Assembly: GCF_900107155.1 (NCBI RefSeq)
Contig: NZ_FNOX01000010.1
Span: forward strand, 62,001 to 126,000
Length of the DNA: 64,000 nucleotides
From: Pseudomonas salomonii
GTDB taxonomy: Bacteria > Pseudomonadota > Gammaproteobacteria > Pseudomonadales > Pseudomonadaceae
Direction: 5' to 3'
Position 1 is the first letter of the stretch. Every line of letters starts with the position of its first letter. The position numbers were made by a program, and so were the translations under genes. The notes below the pieces were generated by a model, which saw only the letters and a program-made list of their open reading frames with translations, searched no databases and was not told the origin of the DNA. Positions 26,006 through 35,122 of this stretch are shown piece by piece.

Positions 26006-27262
26006 ATGACCACGGAAAAAGTGAAGTACGGCGTACATTCCGAAGCCGGCAAACTGCGCAAAGTCATGGTGTGCTCCCCAGGTTTGGCCCATCAGCGGCT
26101 GACCCCCAACAACTGCGACGAACTGCTGTTCGATGACGTGCTGTGGGTGGCCCAGGCCAAGCGCGACCACTTCGACTTCGTAACCAAGATGCGCGAGCGG
26201 GACATTGATGTGCTGGAAATGCACAACCTGCTGACCGATATCGTCGCCATCCCCGAAGCGCTGGACTGGATTCTGGAGCGCAAGATCACCGCCAATACCG
26301 TTGGCCTGGGCCTGGTCGATGAAGTCGGCTCGTGGCTGCGCAGCCTGGAGCCGCGCAAGATCAGCGAGTTCCTGATTGGCGGCGTGTCGGCCGATGACCT
26401 GCCGAGCAGCTTTGGTGGCCGAACCATCGAGATGTTCCGCGACTTCCTCGGCCACTCAAGCTTCATCCTGCCGCCGCTGCCCAACACTCAGTTCACCCGC
26501 GATACCACCTGCTGGATCTACGGCGGTGTGACGCTCAACCCGATGTACTGGCCGGCGCGACGTCAGGAAACCCTGTTGGCCAGCGCCATCTATAAATTCC
26601 ACCCCGAGTTCACCAACGCCGACTTCCAGATCTGGTACGGCGACCCCGACCAGGAACACGGTGCCGCCACGCTGGAAGGCGGCGACGTGATGCCGATTGG
26701 CAATGGCGTGGTGTTGATCGGCATGGGCGAGCGTTCTTCGCACCAGGCGATTGGCCAACTGGCGCGCAACCTGTTCAAAAACAAAGCCGTGGAACGCGTG
26801 ATCGTTGCCGGTCTGCCGAAGTCCCGCGCGGCGATGCACCTGGACACCGTGTTCAGCTTCTGCGACCGCGACCTGGTGACCATCTTCCCCGAAGTGGTCA
26901 ACCAGATCGTGCCCTTCACCCTGCGCCCGGATGAGAGCAAGCCGCACGGCATCGACATCCAGCGGGAGAAAACCAATTTCCTCGAAACCGTGGCCGCAGC
27001 GCTCAACCTCAAGGCACTGCGTGTGGTCGAGACCGGCGGCAACAGCTTCGCCGCCGAGCGCGAGCAATGGGATGACGGCAACAACGTGGTGGCCGTGGAG
27101 CCTGGCGTGGTGATCGGTTACGACCGCAACACCTACACCAACACCCTGCTGCGCAAGGCCGGTGTGGAAGTCATCACCATCAGCGCCGGTGAACTGGGCC
27201 GAGGCCGTGGCGGTGGCCACTGCATGACCTGCCCGATCATCCGCGACCCAATCGACTATTAA
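26006..27262 (+). CDS. arcA: Arginine deiminase
   Basis: The product is 418 residues and converts arginine to citrulline and ammonia. The catalytic Cys is C406 within GGGHCMTCPIIRDP, exactly as in the characterised P. aeruginosa enzyme. Further motifs are FTRDTTCWIYGG and GGDVMPIGNGV. ATG 26006 follows CTGGAGG. It is in an operon with arcD (20 bp upstream) and arcB (11 bp downstream). Confidence 0.98.
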   Translation: MTTEKVKYGVHSEAGKLRKVMVCSPGLAHQRLTPNNCDELLFDDVLWVAQAKRDHFDFVTKMRERDIDVLEMHNLLTDIVAIPEALDWILERKITANTVGLGLVDEVGSWLRSLEPRKISEFLIGGVSADDLPSSFGGRTIEMFRDFLGHSSFILPPLPNTQFTRDTTCWIYGGVTLNPMYWPARRQETLLASAIYKFHPEFTNADFQIWYGDPDQEHGAATLEGGDVMPIGNGVVLIGMGERSSHQAIGQLARNLFKNKAVERVIVAGLPKSRAAMHLDTVFSFCDRDLVTIFPEVVNQIVPFTLRPDESKPHGIDIQREKTNFLETVAAALNLKALRVVETGGNSFAAEREQWDDGNNVVAVEPGVVIGYDRNTYTNTLLRKAGVEVITISAGELGRGRGGGHCMTCPIIRDPIDY

Positions 27263-27273
27263 GGAGACTCATC

Positions 27274-28284
27274 ATGGCTTTTAACATGCGCAACCGCAGC
27301 CTGCTGTCGCTGATGCACCACACTACCCGCGAGTTGAACTACCTGCTGGACCTGTCCCGCGACCTCAAACGCGCCAAGTACACCGGCACCGAGCGTCCGC
27401 ACCTGCAAGGCAAAAACATCGCGCTGATCTTCGAAAAAACCTCGACTCGCACCCGTTGCGCGTTCGAAGTGGCAGCCCATGACCAGGGCGCCCACGTCAC
27501 CTATATCGACCCGGTGTCGTCGCAGATCGGCCACAAGGAAAGCATGAAAGACACCGCCCGCGTCCTGGGCCGGATGTTCGATGCCATCGAGTACCGTGGC
27601 TTTGAACAGGAAATCGTCGAAGAGCTGGCCAAGTTCGCCGGTGTGCCGGTGTTCAACGGCCTCACCGCCGAATTCCACCCGACCCAAATGATCGCCGACA
27701 CCCTGACCATGCGCGAGCACAGCGACAAGCCGCTGCATGACATCAGCTACGCGTACCTGGGCGACGCGCGCTACAACATGGGCAACTCGCTGCTGATGAT
27801 CGGCGCCAAACTGGGCATGGACGTGCGCATCGGCGCGCCGAAAGCGCTGTGGCCACACGAAGATTTCATCAAGCAGTGCCAGGCCTTTGCCGAGGAAAGC
27901 GGCGCACGCATCACCATCACCGAAGACCCGAAAGAAGCCGTGAAAGGCGTGGACTTCATCCACACCGATATTTGGGTGTCGATGGGCGAGCCGGTGGAAG
28001 CGTGGGACGAGCGTATCGAGCAACTGCTGCCGTACCAGGTCAACGCCAAGATGATGAAAGCCTCGGGCAACCCGCGCGTGAAGTTCATGCACTGCCTGCC
28101 GGCGTTCCATAACAGTGAGACCAAGGTGGGCAAGGACATCGCCGCGCGTTATCCGAACCTGGCCAATGGCGTGGAAGTGACCGAGGAAGTGTTCGAGTCG
28201 CCGGCCAACATCGCATTTGAGCAGGCAGAAAACCGCATGCATACCATCAAGGCGATTCTGGTGTCGGCGCTGGCGGATATCTAA
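27274..28284 (+). CDS. arcB: Catabolic ornithine carbamoyltransferase
   Basis: The product is 336 residues and splits citrulline with phosphate into ornithine and carbamoyl phosphate. The carbamoyl-phosphate site STRTRCAFE and the HCLPAFHN motif are both intact. The N-terminus MAFNMRNRSLLSLMHHT and length match the catabolic dodecameric type rather than anabolic ArgF. ATG 27274 follows AAGGAG. A REPIN-like element separates it from arcC. Confidence 0.97.
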   Translation: MAFNMRNRSLLSLMHHTTRELNYLLDLSRDLKRAKYTGTERPHLQGKNIALIFEKTSTRTRCAFEVAAHDQGAHVTYIDPVSSQIGHKESMKDTARVLGRMFDAIEYRGFEQEIVEELAKFAGVPVFNGLTAEFHPTQMIADTLTMREHSDKPLHDISYAYLGDARYNMGNSLLMIGAKLGMDVRIGAPKALWPHEDFIKQCQAFAEESGARITITEDPKEAVKGVDFIHTDIWVSMGEPVEAWDERIEQLLPYQVNAKMMKASGNPRVKFMHCLPAFHNSETKVGKDIAARYPNLANGVEVTEEVFESPANIAFEQAENRMHTIKAILVSALADI

Positions 28285-28295
28285 CCCCACTCTGA

Positions 28296-28398
28296 TCGTT
28301 CCCACGCTCTGCGTGGGAATGCAGCCAGTGACGCTCTGCGTCACAAGAGCGGACGCAGAGCGTCCAGTGAGGCATTCCCACGCAGAGCGTGGGAACGA
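28296..28398. repeat. REPIN-like element inside the arc operon
   Basis: Third copy of the TCGTTCCCACGC class, with inverted ends at 28296 and 28398 and internal GTGACGCTCTGCGTCAC and GGACGCAGAGCGTCC hairpins. It lies in the 135 bases between arcB and arcC, 12 bp after the arcB stop. Confidence 0.88.
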
Positions 28399-28419
28399 TC
28401 CTTCTAAAAGGAATGCATT

Positions 28420-29349
28420 ATGCGCATCGTCGTAGCCCTGGGCGGCAACGCCCTGCTCCGCCGTGGTGAACCCATGACGGCGGACAACCAACGCGCCAAT
28501 ATCCGCATCGCCACCGAACAGATCGCCAAGATCCACCCCGGCAACGAGCTGGTGATCGCCCACGGCAATGGCCCGCAAGTCGGCCTGCTGTCATTGCAGG
28601 CGGCGGCCTACACCCAGGTTTCGCCCTACCCGCTGGACGTGCTCGGCGCCGAGACCGAAGGCATGATCGGCTACATCATCGAACAGGAACTGGGCAACCT
28701 GCTGGACTTCGAAGTACCGTTCGCCACCTTGCTCACCCAAGTGGAAGTCGACGCCAAGGACCCGGCCTTCCAGAACCCGACCAAACCCATTGGCCCGGTG
28801 TACTCCAAGGCCGAAGCCGAAAAACTCGCCGCCGAAAAAGGCTGGGCCATCGCCCCCGATGGCGATAAATACCGCCGTGTGGTGGCCAGCCCACGCCCCA
28901 AACGCATCTTTGAAATCCGCCCGATCAAGTGGCTGCTGGAAAAACGCGCCATTGTGATTTGCGCCGGTGGTGGCGGCATCCCGACGATGTATGGCGAAGA
29001 CGGCAAGCTGCGCGGCATTGAAGCGGTGATCGACAAAGACCTGTGTTCATCCTTGCTGGCCGCGCAACTGGACGCCGATTTGCTGGTGATTGCCACCGAT
29101 GTGAATGCGGCTTTTATCGACTTCGGCAAGCCGACCCAGAAGGCTATCGGCCAGGCCCATCCCGACGACATGGAGAAGCTCGGCTTCGCCGCCGGCTCCA
29201 TGGGGCCGAAGGTACAAGCGGCCTGCGAGTTCGCCCGTCAGACTGGCAAAACCGCAGTGATCGGTTCACTCTCGGACATCGAAGCCATCGTCCAGGGCAG
29301 CGCCGGCACGCGTATCAGCACGGCAAAACCTGGCATCACCTACCTGTGA
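28420..29349 (+). CDS. arcC: Carbamate kinase
   Basis: The product is 309 residues and makes ATP from carbamoyl phosphate, the energy-yielding step of arginine fermentation. The amino-acid-kinase fold shows MRIVVALGGNALLRRGE at the start, HGNGPQVGLL, CAGGGGIPT and a DKDLCSSLLA segment. ATG 28420 follows AAAGGA (28406-28411), directly after the REPIN-like element. Confidence 0.97.
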   Translation: MRIVVALGGNALLRRGEPMTADNQRANIRIATEQIAKIHPGNELVIAHGNGPQVGLLSLQAAAYTQVSPYPLDVLGAETEGMIGYIIEQELGNLLDFEVPFATLLTQVEVDAKDPAFQNPTKPIGPVYSKAEAEKLAAEKGWAIAPDGDKYRRVVASPRPKRIFEIRPIKWLLEKRAIVICAGGGGIPTMYGEDGKLRGIEAVIDKDLCSSLLAAQLDADLLVIATDVNAAFIDFGKPTQKAIGQAHPDDMEKLGFAAGSMGPKVQAACEFARQTGKTAVIGSLSDIEAIVQGSAGTRISTAKPGITYL

Positions 29350-29367
29350 AGTAGAGGAGAAACGCCT

Positions 29368-29730
29368 ATGGCCACCTTTGAACCCGGTCACCTGCACATC
29401 GAACGTCACGCGCTCAACAAGGAGGACTACAGCTACAACCTGTGCATCGACTACGAGGTCAGCCAGGATCCAAAGGAAGGCAAGGGAATGCTCTTCAAGC
29501 TGCACGGCTCGGTGCAGGGCAAAGACCTCAAGGAGGAATTCTTTTTGCCCAAGGACCAGGCCTTCGACTTTGCCCGGCATGCGATGAACATCGCGCAGAA
29601 ATACGGGATGCCGAAGGTGGCGACGCTTAACGGCTCGATGCACAAGCAGTACGACTTGATGTTTGAGGATGTACGGCATCAGTTGGATGTGAAGTCTGGC
29701 GATCCGGTCAAGCCCGAACACCTGGAATAA
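29368..29730 (+). CDS. DUF5064-like protein at the end of the arc operon
   Basis: The product is 120 residues, with no signal or membrane segment, and starts MATFEPGHLHIERHALN. I believe it belongs to the small Pseudomonas DUF5064 family, from memory. It contains a central EEFFLPKDQAFDFARHAMNI helix region. It follows arcC by 18 bases with a good AGAGGAG, so it is very likely part of the arc transcript. The function is unknown. Confidence 0.72.
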   Translation: MATFEPGHLHIERHALNKEDYSYNLCIDYEVSQDPKEGKGMLFKLHGSVQGKDLKEEFFLPKDQAFDFARHAMNIAQKYGMPKVATLNGSMHKQYDLMFEDVRHQLDVKSGDPVKPEHLE

Positions 29731-29757
29731 CCAGTTTGCGCTGACACAACACTATCA

Positions 29758-29849
29758 ATGTGGGAGCGGGCTTGCTCGCGAATGCGGTCTTTGAGTCAAT
29801 AAATTAAGAGACTGACACACCGCATTCGCGAGCAAGCCCGCTCCCACAT
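29758..29849. repeat. REP pair, 'GCGGGCTTGCTCGCGAA' class
   Basis: ATGTGGGAGCGGGCTTGCTC at 29758 mirrors GAGCAAGCCCGCTCCCACAT ending at 29849. The class recurs at 38937-39028 and 57003-57096, with a collapsed copy at 31440-31467. Confidence 0.9.
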
Positions 29850-29913
29850 TTTGATCTCCATCCGCTGCAAGGCATACTTGCGGCCTCTCGCTCTGCAGAT
29901 TTGTCGCCACCCC

Positions 29914-31422
29914 ATGCGTATCCACGTCAGCTTCATCGACCGCGTCGGCATTACCCAGGAAGTCCTGGCCTTGCTCGGTGGGCGCAATCTCAACCTGGAT
30001 GCGGTGGAGATGGTGCCGCCCAACGTGTACATCGACGCGCCGACCCTGAGCGCCGAGGTGCTCGAAGAACTGCGCGATGCACTGTTCAGCGTGCACGGCG
30101 TACAGGCGGTCACCGTGGTGGATATCCTTCCCGGCCAACGCCGCCACCTGCAACTCGACGCGTTGCTCGCAGCCATGACCGACCCGGTGCTGGCCCTGGA
30201 CAGCGCGGGCAAGATCCTGCTGGCCAACCCGGCGCTGATCGCGCTGTATGGCCGCGAACCGGCGGGTGAAAGCATCAGCGCGTTGTTCAACGACTCGGCG
30301 CTGCTGGAGACTTTGCTCGAACAGGGCTTTCGTTTGCCGTTGCGCGAGATCAGCGTCAACGGCCAGACCTTTTTGCTCGACGCCACACCGATCACCGACG
30401 CCGGCGCCCTGCTGACCCTGTACCAACCCAACCGCATCGGTGAGCAACTGTCGGCGCTGCATCACGACCATGCCGAAGGGTTTGATGCGCTGCTGGGCGA
30501 GTCGCCGGTGATTCGCACCCTCAAGGCCCGGGCGCAACGGGTGGCGGCGCTGGATGCGCCGCTGTTGATCCAGGGCGAAACCGGCACCGGCAAAGAGCTG
30601 GTCGCCCGCGCCTGCCATGCCATCAGCGCACGCCACAGTGCACCGTTTTTGGCCTTGAACTGTGCGGCATTGCCGGAGAACCTGGCCGAAAGTGAGTTGT
30701 TCGGTTATGCGCCTGGCGCCTTTACCGGCGCGCAGCGTGGTGGCAAGCCCGGGCTGATGGAGTTGGCCAACCAGGGCACGGTGTTCCTTGATGAAATTGG
30801 CGAGATGTCGCCGTATTTGCAGGCCAAGCTGCTGCGGTTTCTGAATGACGGCAGCTTTCGCCGGGTGGGCGGCGACCGTGAAGTGAAGGTCAATGTGCGC
30901 ATCCTCAGCGCCACCCATCGCGACCTGGAAAAAATGGTCAGCGAGGGCACCTTCCGCGAAGACCTGTTTTACCGCCTTAATGTGCTCAACGTCGAAGTGC
31001 CGCCACTGCGCGAGCGCGGCCAGGACATTCTGCTGCTGGCCCGCTACTTCATGCAGCAAGCCTGTGCGCAGATCCAGCGCCCGGTGTGTCGCCTGGCGCC
31101 CGGCACTTACCCGGCCCTGCTCGGCAACCGCTGGCCGGGTAATGTGCGCCAACTGCAAAACGTGATCTTCCGCGCCGCCGCCATCTGCGAAAGCAGCCTG
31201 GTGGACATCGGCGACCTCGACATCGCCGGCACCTCGGTGGCGCGCCAGAGCGACGGCGAAGTCGACAGCCTGGAACAGGCGGTGGAAGACTTCGAGCGCA
31301 ACCTGCTGGAAACCCTCTACACCAGCTACCCCTCGACCCGCCAACTGGCGAGCCGCCTGCAAACGTCCCACACGGCGATCGCCCATCGCTTGCGCAAGTA
31401 CGGCATTCCAAACAAACCCTGA
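29914..31422 (+). CDS. gcsR: TyrR-like sigma-54 activator GcsR (glycine cleavage regulator)
   Basis: The product is 502 residues. An N-terminal ACT domain (MRIHVSFIDRVGITQEVLAL, about 1-75) precedes a PAS domain (about 78-180). The AAA+ core carries Walker A GETGTGKE (from G221), the sigma-54 contact loop GAFTGA (from G268) and an arginine-finger region, then a TyrR-type HTH at the end (STRQLASRLQTSHTAIAHRL). Sitting directly before gcvH-gcvP-sdaA-gcvT, it matches P. aeruginosa GcsR, which activates that cluster in response to glycine. PhhR is the alternative but would normally neighbour phhA. ATG 29914. Confidence 0.9.
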   Translation: MRIHVSFIDRVGITQEVLALLGGRNLNLDAVEMVPPNVYIDAPTLSAEVLEELRDALFSVHGVQAVTVVDILPGQRRHLQLDALLAAMTDPVLALDSAGKILLANPALIALYGREPAGESISALFNDSALLETLLEQGFRLPLREISVNGQTFLLDATPITDAGALLTLYQPNRIGEQLSALHHDHAEGFDALLGESPVIRTLKARAQRVAALDAPLLIQGETGTGKELVARACHAISARHSAPFLALNCAALPENLAESELFGYAPGAFTGAQRGGKPGLMELANQGTVFLDEIGEMSPYLQAKLLRFLNDGSFRRVGGDREVKVNVRILSATHRDLEKMVSEGTFREDLFYRLNVLNVEVPPLRERGQDILLLARYFMQQACAQIQRPVCRLAPGTYPALLGNRWPGNVRQLQNVIFRAAAICESSLVDIGDLDIAGTSVARQSDGEVDSLEQAVEDFERNLLETLYTSYPSTRQLASRLQTSHTAIAHRLRKYGIPNKP

Positions 31423-31439
31423 AAATGTAGAGATCAAAT

Positions 31440-31467
31440 TGTGGGAGCGGGCTTGCTCGCTCCCACA
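31440..31467. repeat. Collapsed REP hairpin
   Basis: TGTGGGAGCGGGCTTGCTCGC and TCCCACA form one short hairpin, a shortened copy of the GCGGGCTTGCTCGCGAA class just after gcsR. It may also act as its transcript end. Confidence 0.7.
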
Positions 31468-31506
31468 TGGACTTCATTCCAAATCTAGTCTAGAAACGAC
31501 ACTCGC

Positions 31507-31524
31507 TGTACTGAAAGCGCTACA
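31507..31524. promoter_or_regulatory. GcsR-like site 1
   Basis: TGTACTGAAAGCGCTACA: TGTA-N10-TACA palindrome, 18 bp. It overlaps no gene and stands 164 bp upstream of the putative -24 element. Confidence 0.6.
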
Positions 31525-31525
31525 G

Positions 31526-31543
31526 CGTAACGATATCGCTACA
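31526..31543. promoter_or_regulatory. GcsR-like site 2
   Basis: CGTAACGATATCGCTACA: near-palindrome of the same 18-bp form (reverse strand TGTAGCG-N4-CGTTACG), 19 bp centre to centre from site 1. Confidence 0.65.
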
Positions 31544-31606
31544 ACCCTGTTTTTTACGCGCCATGCAAGGCTTTGATCCACATAGGCTTTTTTTGGCGCG
31601 CCCGAG

Positions 31607-31624
31607 TGTAGCGAAATCGCTACA
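31607..31624. promoter_or_regulatory. GcsR-like site 3
   Basis: TGTAGCGAAATCGCTACA: nearly perfect palindrome, 81 bp (about eight turns) from site 2, 64 bp before the -24 element. It is the best of the three. Confidence 0.7.
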
Positions 31625-31687
31625 GCCAAAAATCATATCCTCATAACCAAAATAGTTAAGCCATTGATTCATAAAGACTTAATGACA

Positions 31688-31704
31688 TTGGCCGCAATAT
31701 TGCT
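31688..31704 (+). promoter_or_regulatory. Sigma-54 promoter for gcvH-gcvP-sdaA-gcvT
   Basis: TTGGCCGCAATATTGCT has the diagnostic GG-N10-GC spacing of -24/-12 promoters. It lies 60 bp before gcvH and downstream of three enhancer-like sites, fitting activation by the sigma-54-dependent GcsR. Confidence 0.8.
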
Positions 31705-31764
31705 AAGTAACTCCCCATTATTCCCATCCCGTCCACCAGACGAATCTGGCCCTGAGGAGTTTCC

Positions 31765-32148
31765 ATGAGCGAGTTGCGTTTCACTGAAGATCACGAATGG
31801 CTGCGCGCCGAAGCCGATGGCAGCGTCACCGTGGGTATCACCGCTTTCGCGCAAAACGCACTGGGTGATGTGGTTTTCGTGCAACTGCCGGAGTTGCAGG
31901 CTTACGACAAGGGCGCCGAAGCCTCCACCGTGGAATCGGTGAAAGCCGCCAGCGGCGTGTACATGCCGCTGACCGGTGAAGTGCTGGAAGTAAACGACGC
32001 ACTCAGCGACAGCCCGGAACTGGTCAACGAAGACCCGATGGGCGAAGGCTGGTTCTTCCGCTTTAAACCGGCCGACGCCGAGGCGGTAGCTAAACTGCTG
32101 GATCAGGATGCGTACGACCGCCTGATCAAAGCCAACGCTGAAGCCTGA
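31765..32148 (+). CDS. gcvH: Glycine cleavage system H protein
   Basis: The product is 127 residues. The lipoylated Lys is K60 in TVESVKAAS. It shuttles the aminomethyl group from glycine between the P and T proteins. DHEWLRAEADGSVTVGITAFAQ opens the biotinyl-lipoyl fold and the C-terminal helix is intact. ATG 31765 follows GAGGAG. gcvP starts 10 bp downstream. Confidence 0.97.
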   Translation: MSELRFTEDHEWLRAEADGSVTVGITAFAQNALGDVVFVQLPELQAYDKGAEASTVESVKAASGVYMPLTGEVLEVNDALSDSPELVNEDPMGEGWFFRFKPADAEAVAKLLDQDAYDRLIKANAEA

Positions 32149-32158
32149 GGAGCGCACC

Positions 32159-34996
32159 ATGACCATCAATCTCAGCACCGCCAACGAATTCATCGCCCGC
32201 CACATCGGCCCGCGCCAGGAAGATGAGCAGCACATGCTCGCAAGCCTGGGCTTTGATTCCCTCGAAGCCCTCAGCGCCAGCGTGATCCCGGAAAGCATCA
32301 AGGGCACCAGCGTGCTCGGCCTGGAAGACGGCCTGAGCGAAGCCCAGGCCCTGGCCAAGATCAAGGCCATCGCCGGCAAGAACCAGCTGTTCAAGACTTA
32401 CATCGGCCAGGGCTACTACAACTGCCACACGCCGTCGCCGATCCTGCGCAACCTGCTGGAAAACCCGGCCTGGTACACCGCCTACACCCCGTACCAACCC
32501 GAGATTTCCCAAGGCCGCCTGGAAGCACTGCTGAACTTCCAGACCCTGATCAGCGACCTCACCGGCCTGCCGATCGCCAACGCCTCCTTGCTCGACGAAG
32601 CCACCGCCGCCGCCGAAGCCATGACCTTCTGTAAGCGCCTGAGCAAGAACAAGGGCAGCAACGCTTTCTTCGCCTCCGTGCATAGCCACCCACAGACCCT
32701 CGACGTGCTGCGCACCCGTGCCGAGCCGTTGGGCATCGACGTGGTAGTGGGCGATGAGCGTGAACTGACCGACGTCAGCGCGTTTTTCGGCGCCCTGCTG
32801 CAATACCCGGCCAGCAACGGTGATGTGTTTGATTACCGCGAACTGACCGAGCGTTTCCACGCTGCCAATGCCTTGGTCGCGGTCGCCGCCGACCTGCTGG
32901 CCCTGACCCTGCTGACCCCGCCGGGTGAGTTCGGCGCCGACGTGGCCATCGGCAGCGCGCAACGTTTCGGCGTGCCGCTGGGCTTTGGTGGCCCGCACGC
33001 GGCGTACTTCTCCACCAAGGATGCGTTCAAGCGTGATATGCCGGGCCGTCTGGTCGGTGTGTCGGTCGACCGTTTCGGCAAGCCGGCCCTGCGCCTGGCC
33101 ATGCAGACCCGCGAGCAACACATCCGTCGCGAGAAAGCCACCAGCAACATCTGCACCGCGCAGGTCCTGTTGGCCAACATCGCCAGCATGTACGCCGTGT
33201 ACCACGGCCCTGAAGGCCTGACCCGGATCGCCCAGCGCATTCACCAGCTGACCGCGATCCTGGCCAAAGGCTTGACCGCCCTGGGCCTTAAGGTTGAGCA
33301 GGCAAACTTCTTCGACACCATCACCCTCAACACGGGCGCCAACACCGCCGCCCTGCACGACAAGGCCCGCGTCCAGCGCATCAACCTGCGTGTGGTCGAT
33401 GCCGAGCGCGTTGGCCTGTCAGTCGACGAAACCACCACCCAGGCCGATATCGAAGCCTTGTGGGCGATATTCGCCGACGGCAAGGCACTGCCGGCCTTTG
33501 CTGCGACCGAAAGCACCTTGCCCGCCGCGCTGCTGCGCCAGTCGCCGATCCTCAGCCACCCGGTATTCAACCGTTACCACTCCGAAACCGAGCTGATGCG
33601 CTACCTGCGCAAGCTGGCCGACAAGGACCTGGCGCTGGACCGCACCATGATCCCGCTGGGTTCGTGCACCATGAAACTCAACGCCGCCAGCGAAATGATC
33701 CCGGTCACCTGGGCTGAATTCGGTGCCCTGCACCCCTTCGCACCGGCCGCACAAAGCGCCGGCTACCTGGAGCTGACTTCCGACCTGGAAGCCATGCTCT
33801 GCGCGGCCACCGGTTACGACGCAATCTCCCTGCAACCGAACGCCGGTTCCCAAGGTGAATACGCAGGCCTGCTGGCCATTCGTGCTTATCACCAGAGCCG
33901 TGGCGAAGAACGCCGCGACATCTGCCTGATCCCATCGTCGGCCCACGGCACCAACCCTGCGACCGCCAACATGGCCGGTATGCGCGTGGTGGTCACCGCC
34001 TGCGATGCCCGCGGCAACGTCGACATCGAAGACTTGCGCGCCAAGGCCATCGAGCACCGCGAACACCTCGCCGCGCTGATGATCACCTACCCGTCCACCC
34101 ATGGCGTGTTCGAAGAAGGCATCCGCGAAATCTGCGGCATCATTCATGACAACGGCGGCCAGGTGTACATCGACGGCGCCAACATGAACGCGATGGTCGG
34201 CCTGTGCGCACCGGGCAAGTTCGGTGGCGACGTGTCCCACCTGAACCTGCACAAAACCTTCTGCATCCCGCACGGCGGTGGCGGCCCGGGCGTTGGCCCG
34301 ATTGGGGTTAAATCCCACCTCACGCCGTTCCTGCCAGGCCACGCGGCCATGGAGCGCAAGGAAGGCGCGGTGTGCGCGGCGCCATTTGGCAGCGCGAGCA
34401 TTTTGCCGATCACCTGGATGTACATCAGCATGATGGGCGGCGCGGGCCTCAAGCGCGCTTCGCAGCTGGCGATCCTGAACGCCAACTACATTTCCCGTCG
34501 CCTCGAAGAGCATTACCCCGTGCTCTACACCGGCAGCAACGGCCTGGTGGCGCACGAATGCATCCTGGACCTGCGCCCATTGAAAGACAGCAGCGGCATC
34601 AGCGTGGATGACGTGGCCAAGCGCCTGATCGACTTTGGTTTCCATGCGCCGACCATGTCGTTCCCGGTGGCGGGCACCTTGATGATCGAGCCGACCGAAA
34701 GCGAATCCAGGGAAGAACTGGACCGCTTTTGTGACGCCATGATCGCCATCCGCGAGGAAATTCGCGCAGTGGAAAACGGCACCTTGGACAAGGACGACAA
34801 CCCACTGAAAAACGCCCCGCACACGGCGGCTGAAATCGTCGGTGAGTGGAGCCACCCGTACAGCCGTGAACAGGCGGTGTACCCGGTGGCGTCGTTGATC
34901 GAAGGCAAATACTGGCCGCCGGTTGGCCGGGTCGACAACGTGTTTGGCGACCGCAACCTGGTGTGTGCGTGCCCGTCGATCGAGAGCTACGCGTGA
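32159..34996 (+). CDS. gcvP: Glycine dehydrogenase (decarboxylating), P protein
   Basis: The product is 945 residues, a fused alpha-beta type with two similar halves. The first half opens FIARHIGPRQEDEQHML. The PLP lysine lies in the second half within HLNLHKTFCIPHGGGGPG. It decarboxylates glycine and loads the H protein. ATG 32159, 10 bp after gcvH. After its stop a REP pair fills the gap to sdaA, where some pseudomonads carry glyA. Confidence 0.97.
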   Translation: MTINLSTANEFIARHIGPRQEDEQHMLASLGFDSLEALSASVIPESIKGTSVLGLEDGLSEAQALAKIKAIAGKNQLFKTYIGQGYYNCHTPSPILRNLLENPAWYTAYTPYQPEISQGRLEALLNFQTLISDLTGLPIANASLLDEATAAAEAMTFCKRLSKNKGSNAFFASVHSHPQTLDVLRTRAEPLGIDVVVGDERELTDVSAFFGALLQYPASNGDVFDYRELTERFHAANALVAVAADLLALTLLTPPGEFGADVAIGSAQRFGVPLGFGGPHAAYFSTKDAFKRDMPGRLVGVSVDRFGKPALRLAMQTREQHIRREKATSNICTAQVLLANIASMYAVYHGPEGLTRIAQRIHQLTAILAKGLTALGLKVEQANFFDTITLNTGANTAALHDKARVQRINLRVVDAERVGLSVDETTTQADIEALWAIFADGKALPAFAATESTLPAALLRQSPILSHPVFNRYHSETELMRYLRKLADKDLALDRTMIPLGSCTMKLNAASEMIPVTWAEFGALHPFAPAAQSAGYLELTSDLEAMLCAATGYDAISLQPNAGSQGEYAGLLAIRAYHQSRGEERRDICLIPSSAHGTNPATANMAGMRVVVTACDARGNVDIEDLRAKAIEHREHLAALMITYPSTHGVFEEGIREICGIIHDNGGQVYIDGANMNAMVGLCAPGKFGGDVSHLNLHKTFCIPHGGGGPGVGPIGVKSHLTPFLPGHAAMERKEGAVCAAPFGSASILPITWMYISMMGGAGLKRASQLAILNANYISRRLEEHYPVLYTGSNGLVAHECILDLRPLKDSSGISVDDVAKRLIDFGFHAPTMSFPVAGTLMIEPTESESREELDRFCDAMIAIREEIRAVENGTLDKDDNPLKNAPHTAAEIVGEWSHPYSREQAVYPVASLIEGKYWPPVGRVDNVFGDRNLVCACPSIESYA

Positions 34997-35034
34997 TCTG
35001 AGGTTGTACACGATTTAATGTAGAAGCTGGCTTG

Positions 35035-35122
35035 TGTGGGAGCTGGCTTGCCTGCGATGGCATCACCCCGGTCTACCTGATAGACCGAGTTGCCTGCATC
35101 GCGGGCAAGCCCGGCTCCCACA
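35035..35122. repeat. REP pair, 'AGCTGGCTTGCCTGCGAT' class
   Basis: TGTGGGAGCTGGCTTGCCTG faces GCGGGCAAGCCCGGCTCCCACA between gcvP and sdaA. One arm has drifted. Confidence 0.82.

Noticed and set aside
29755..31437. 560-codon minus-strand frame opposite gcsR
   Set aside because: Shadow of a high-GC gene. The plus-strand product has ACT, PAS, AAA+ and HTH parts in order.
33419..35011. 530-codon minus-strand frame opposite gcvP
   Set aside because: Shadow; His/Val/Gly-rich with no motif, while gcvP is complete.
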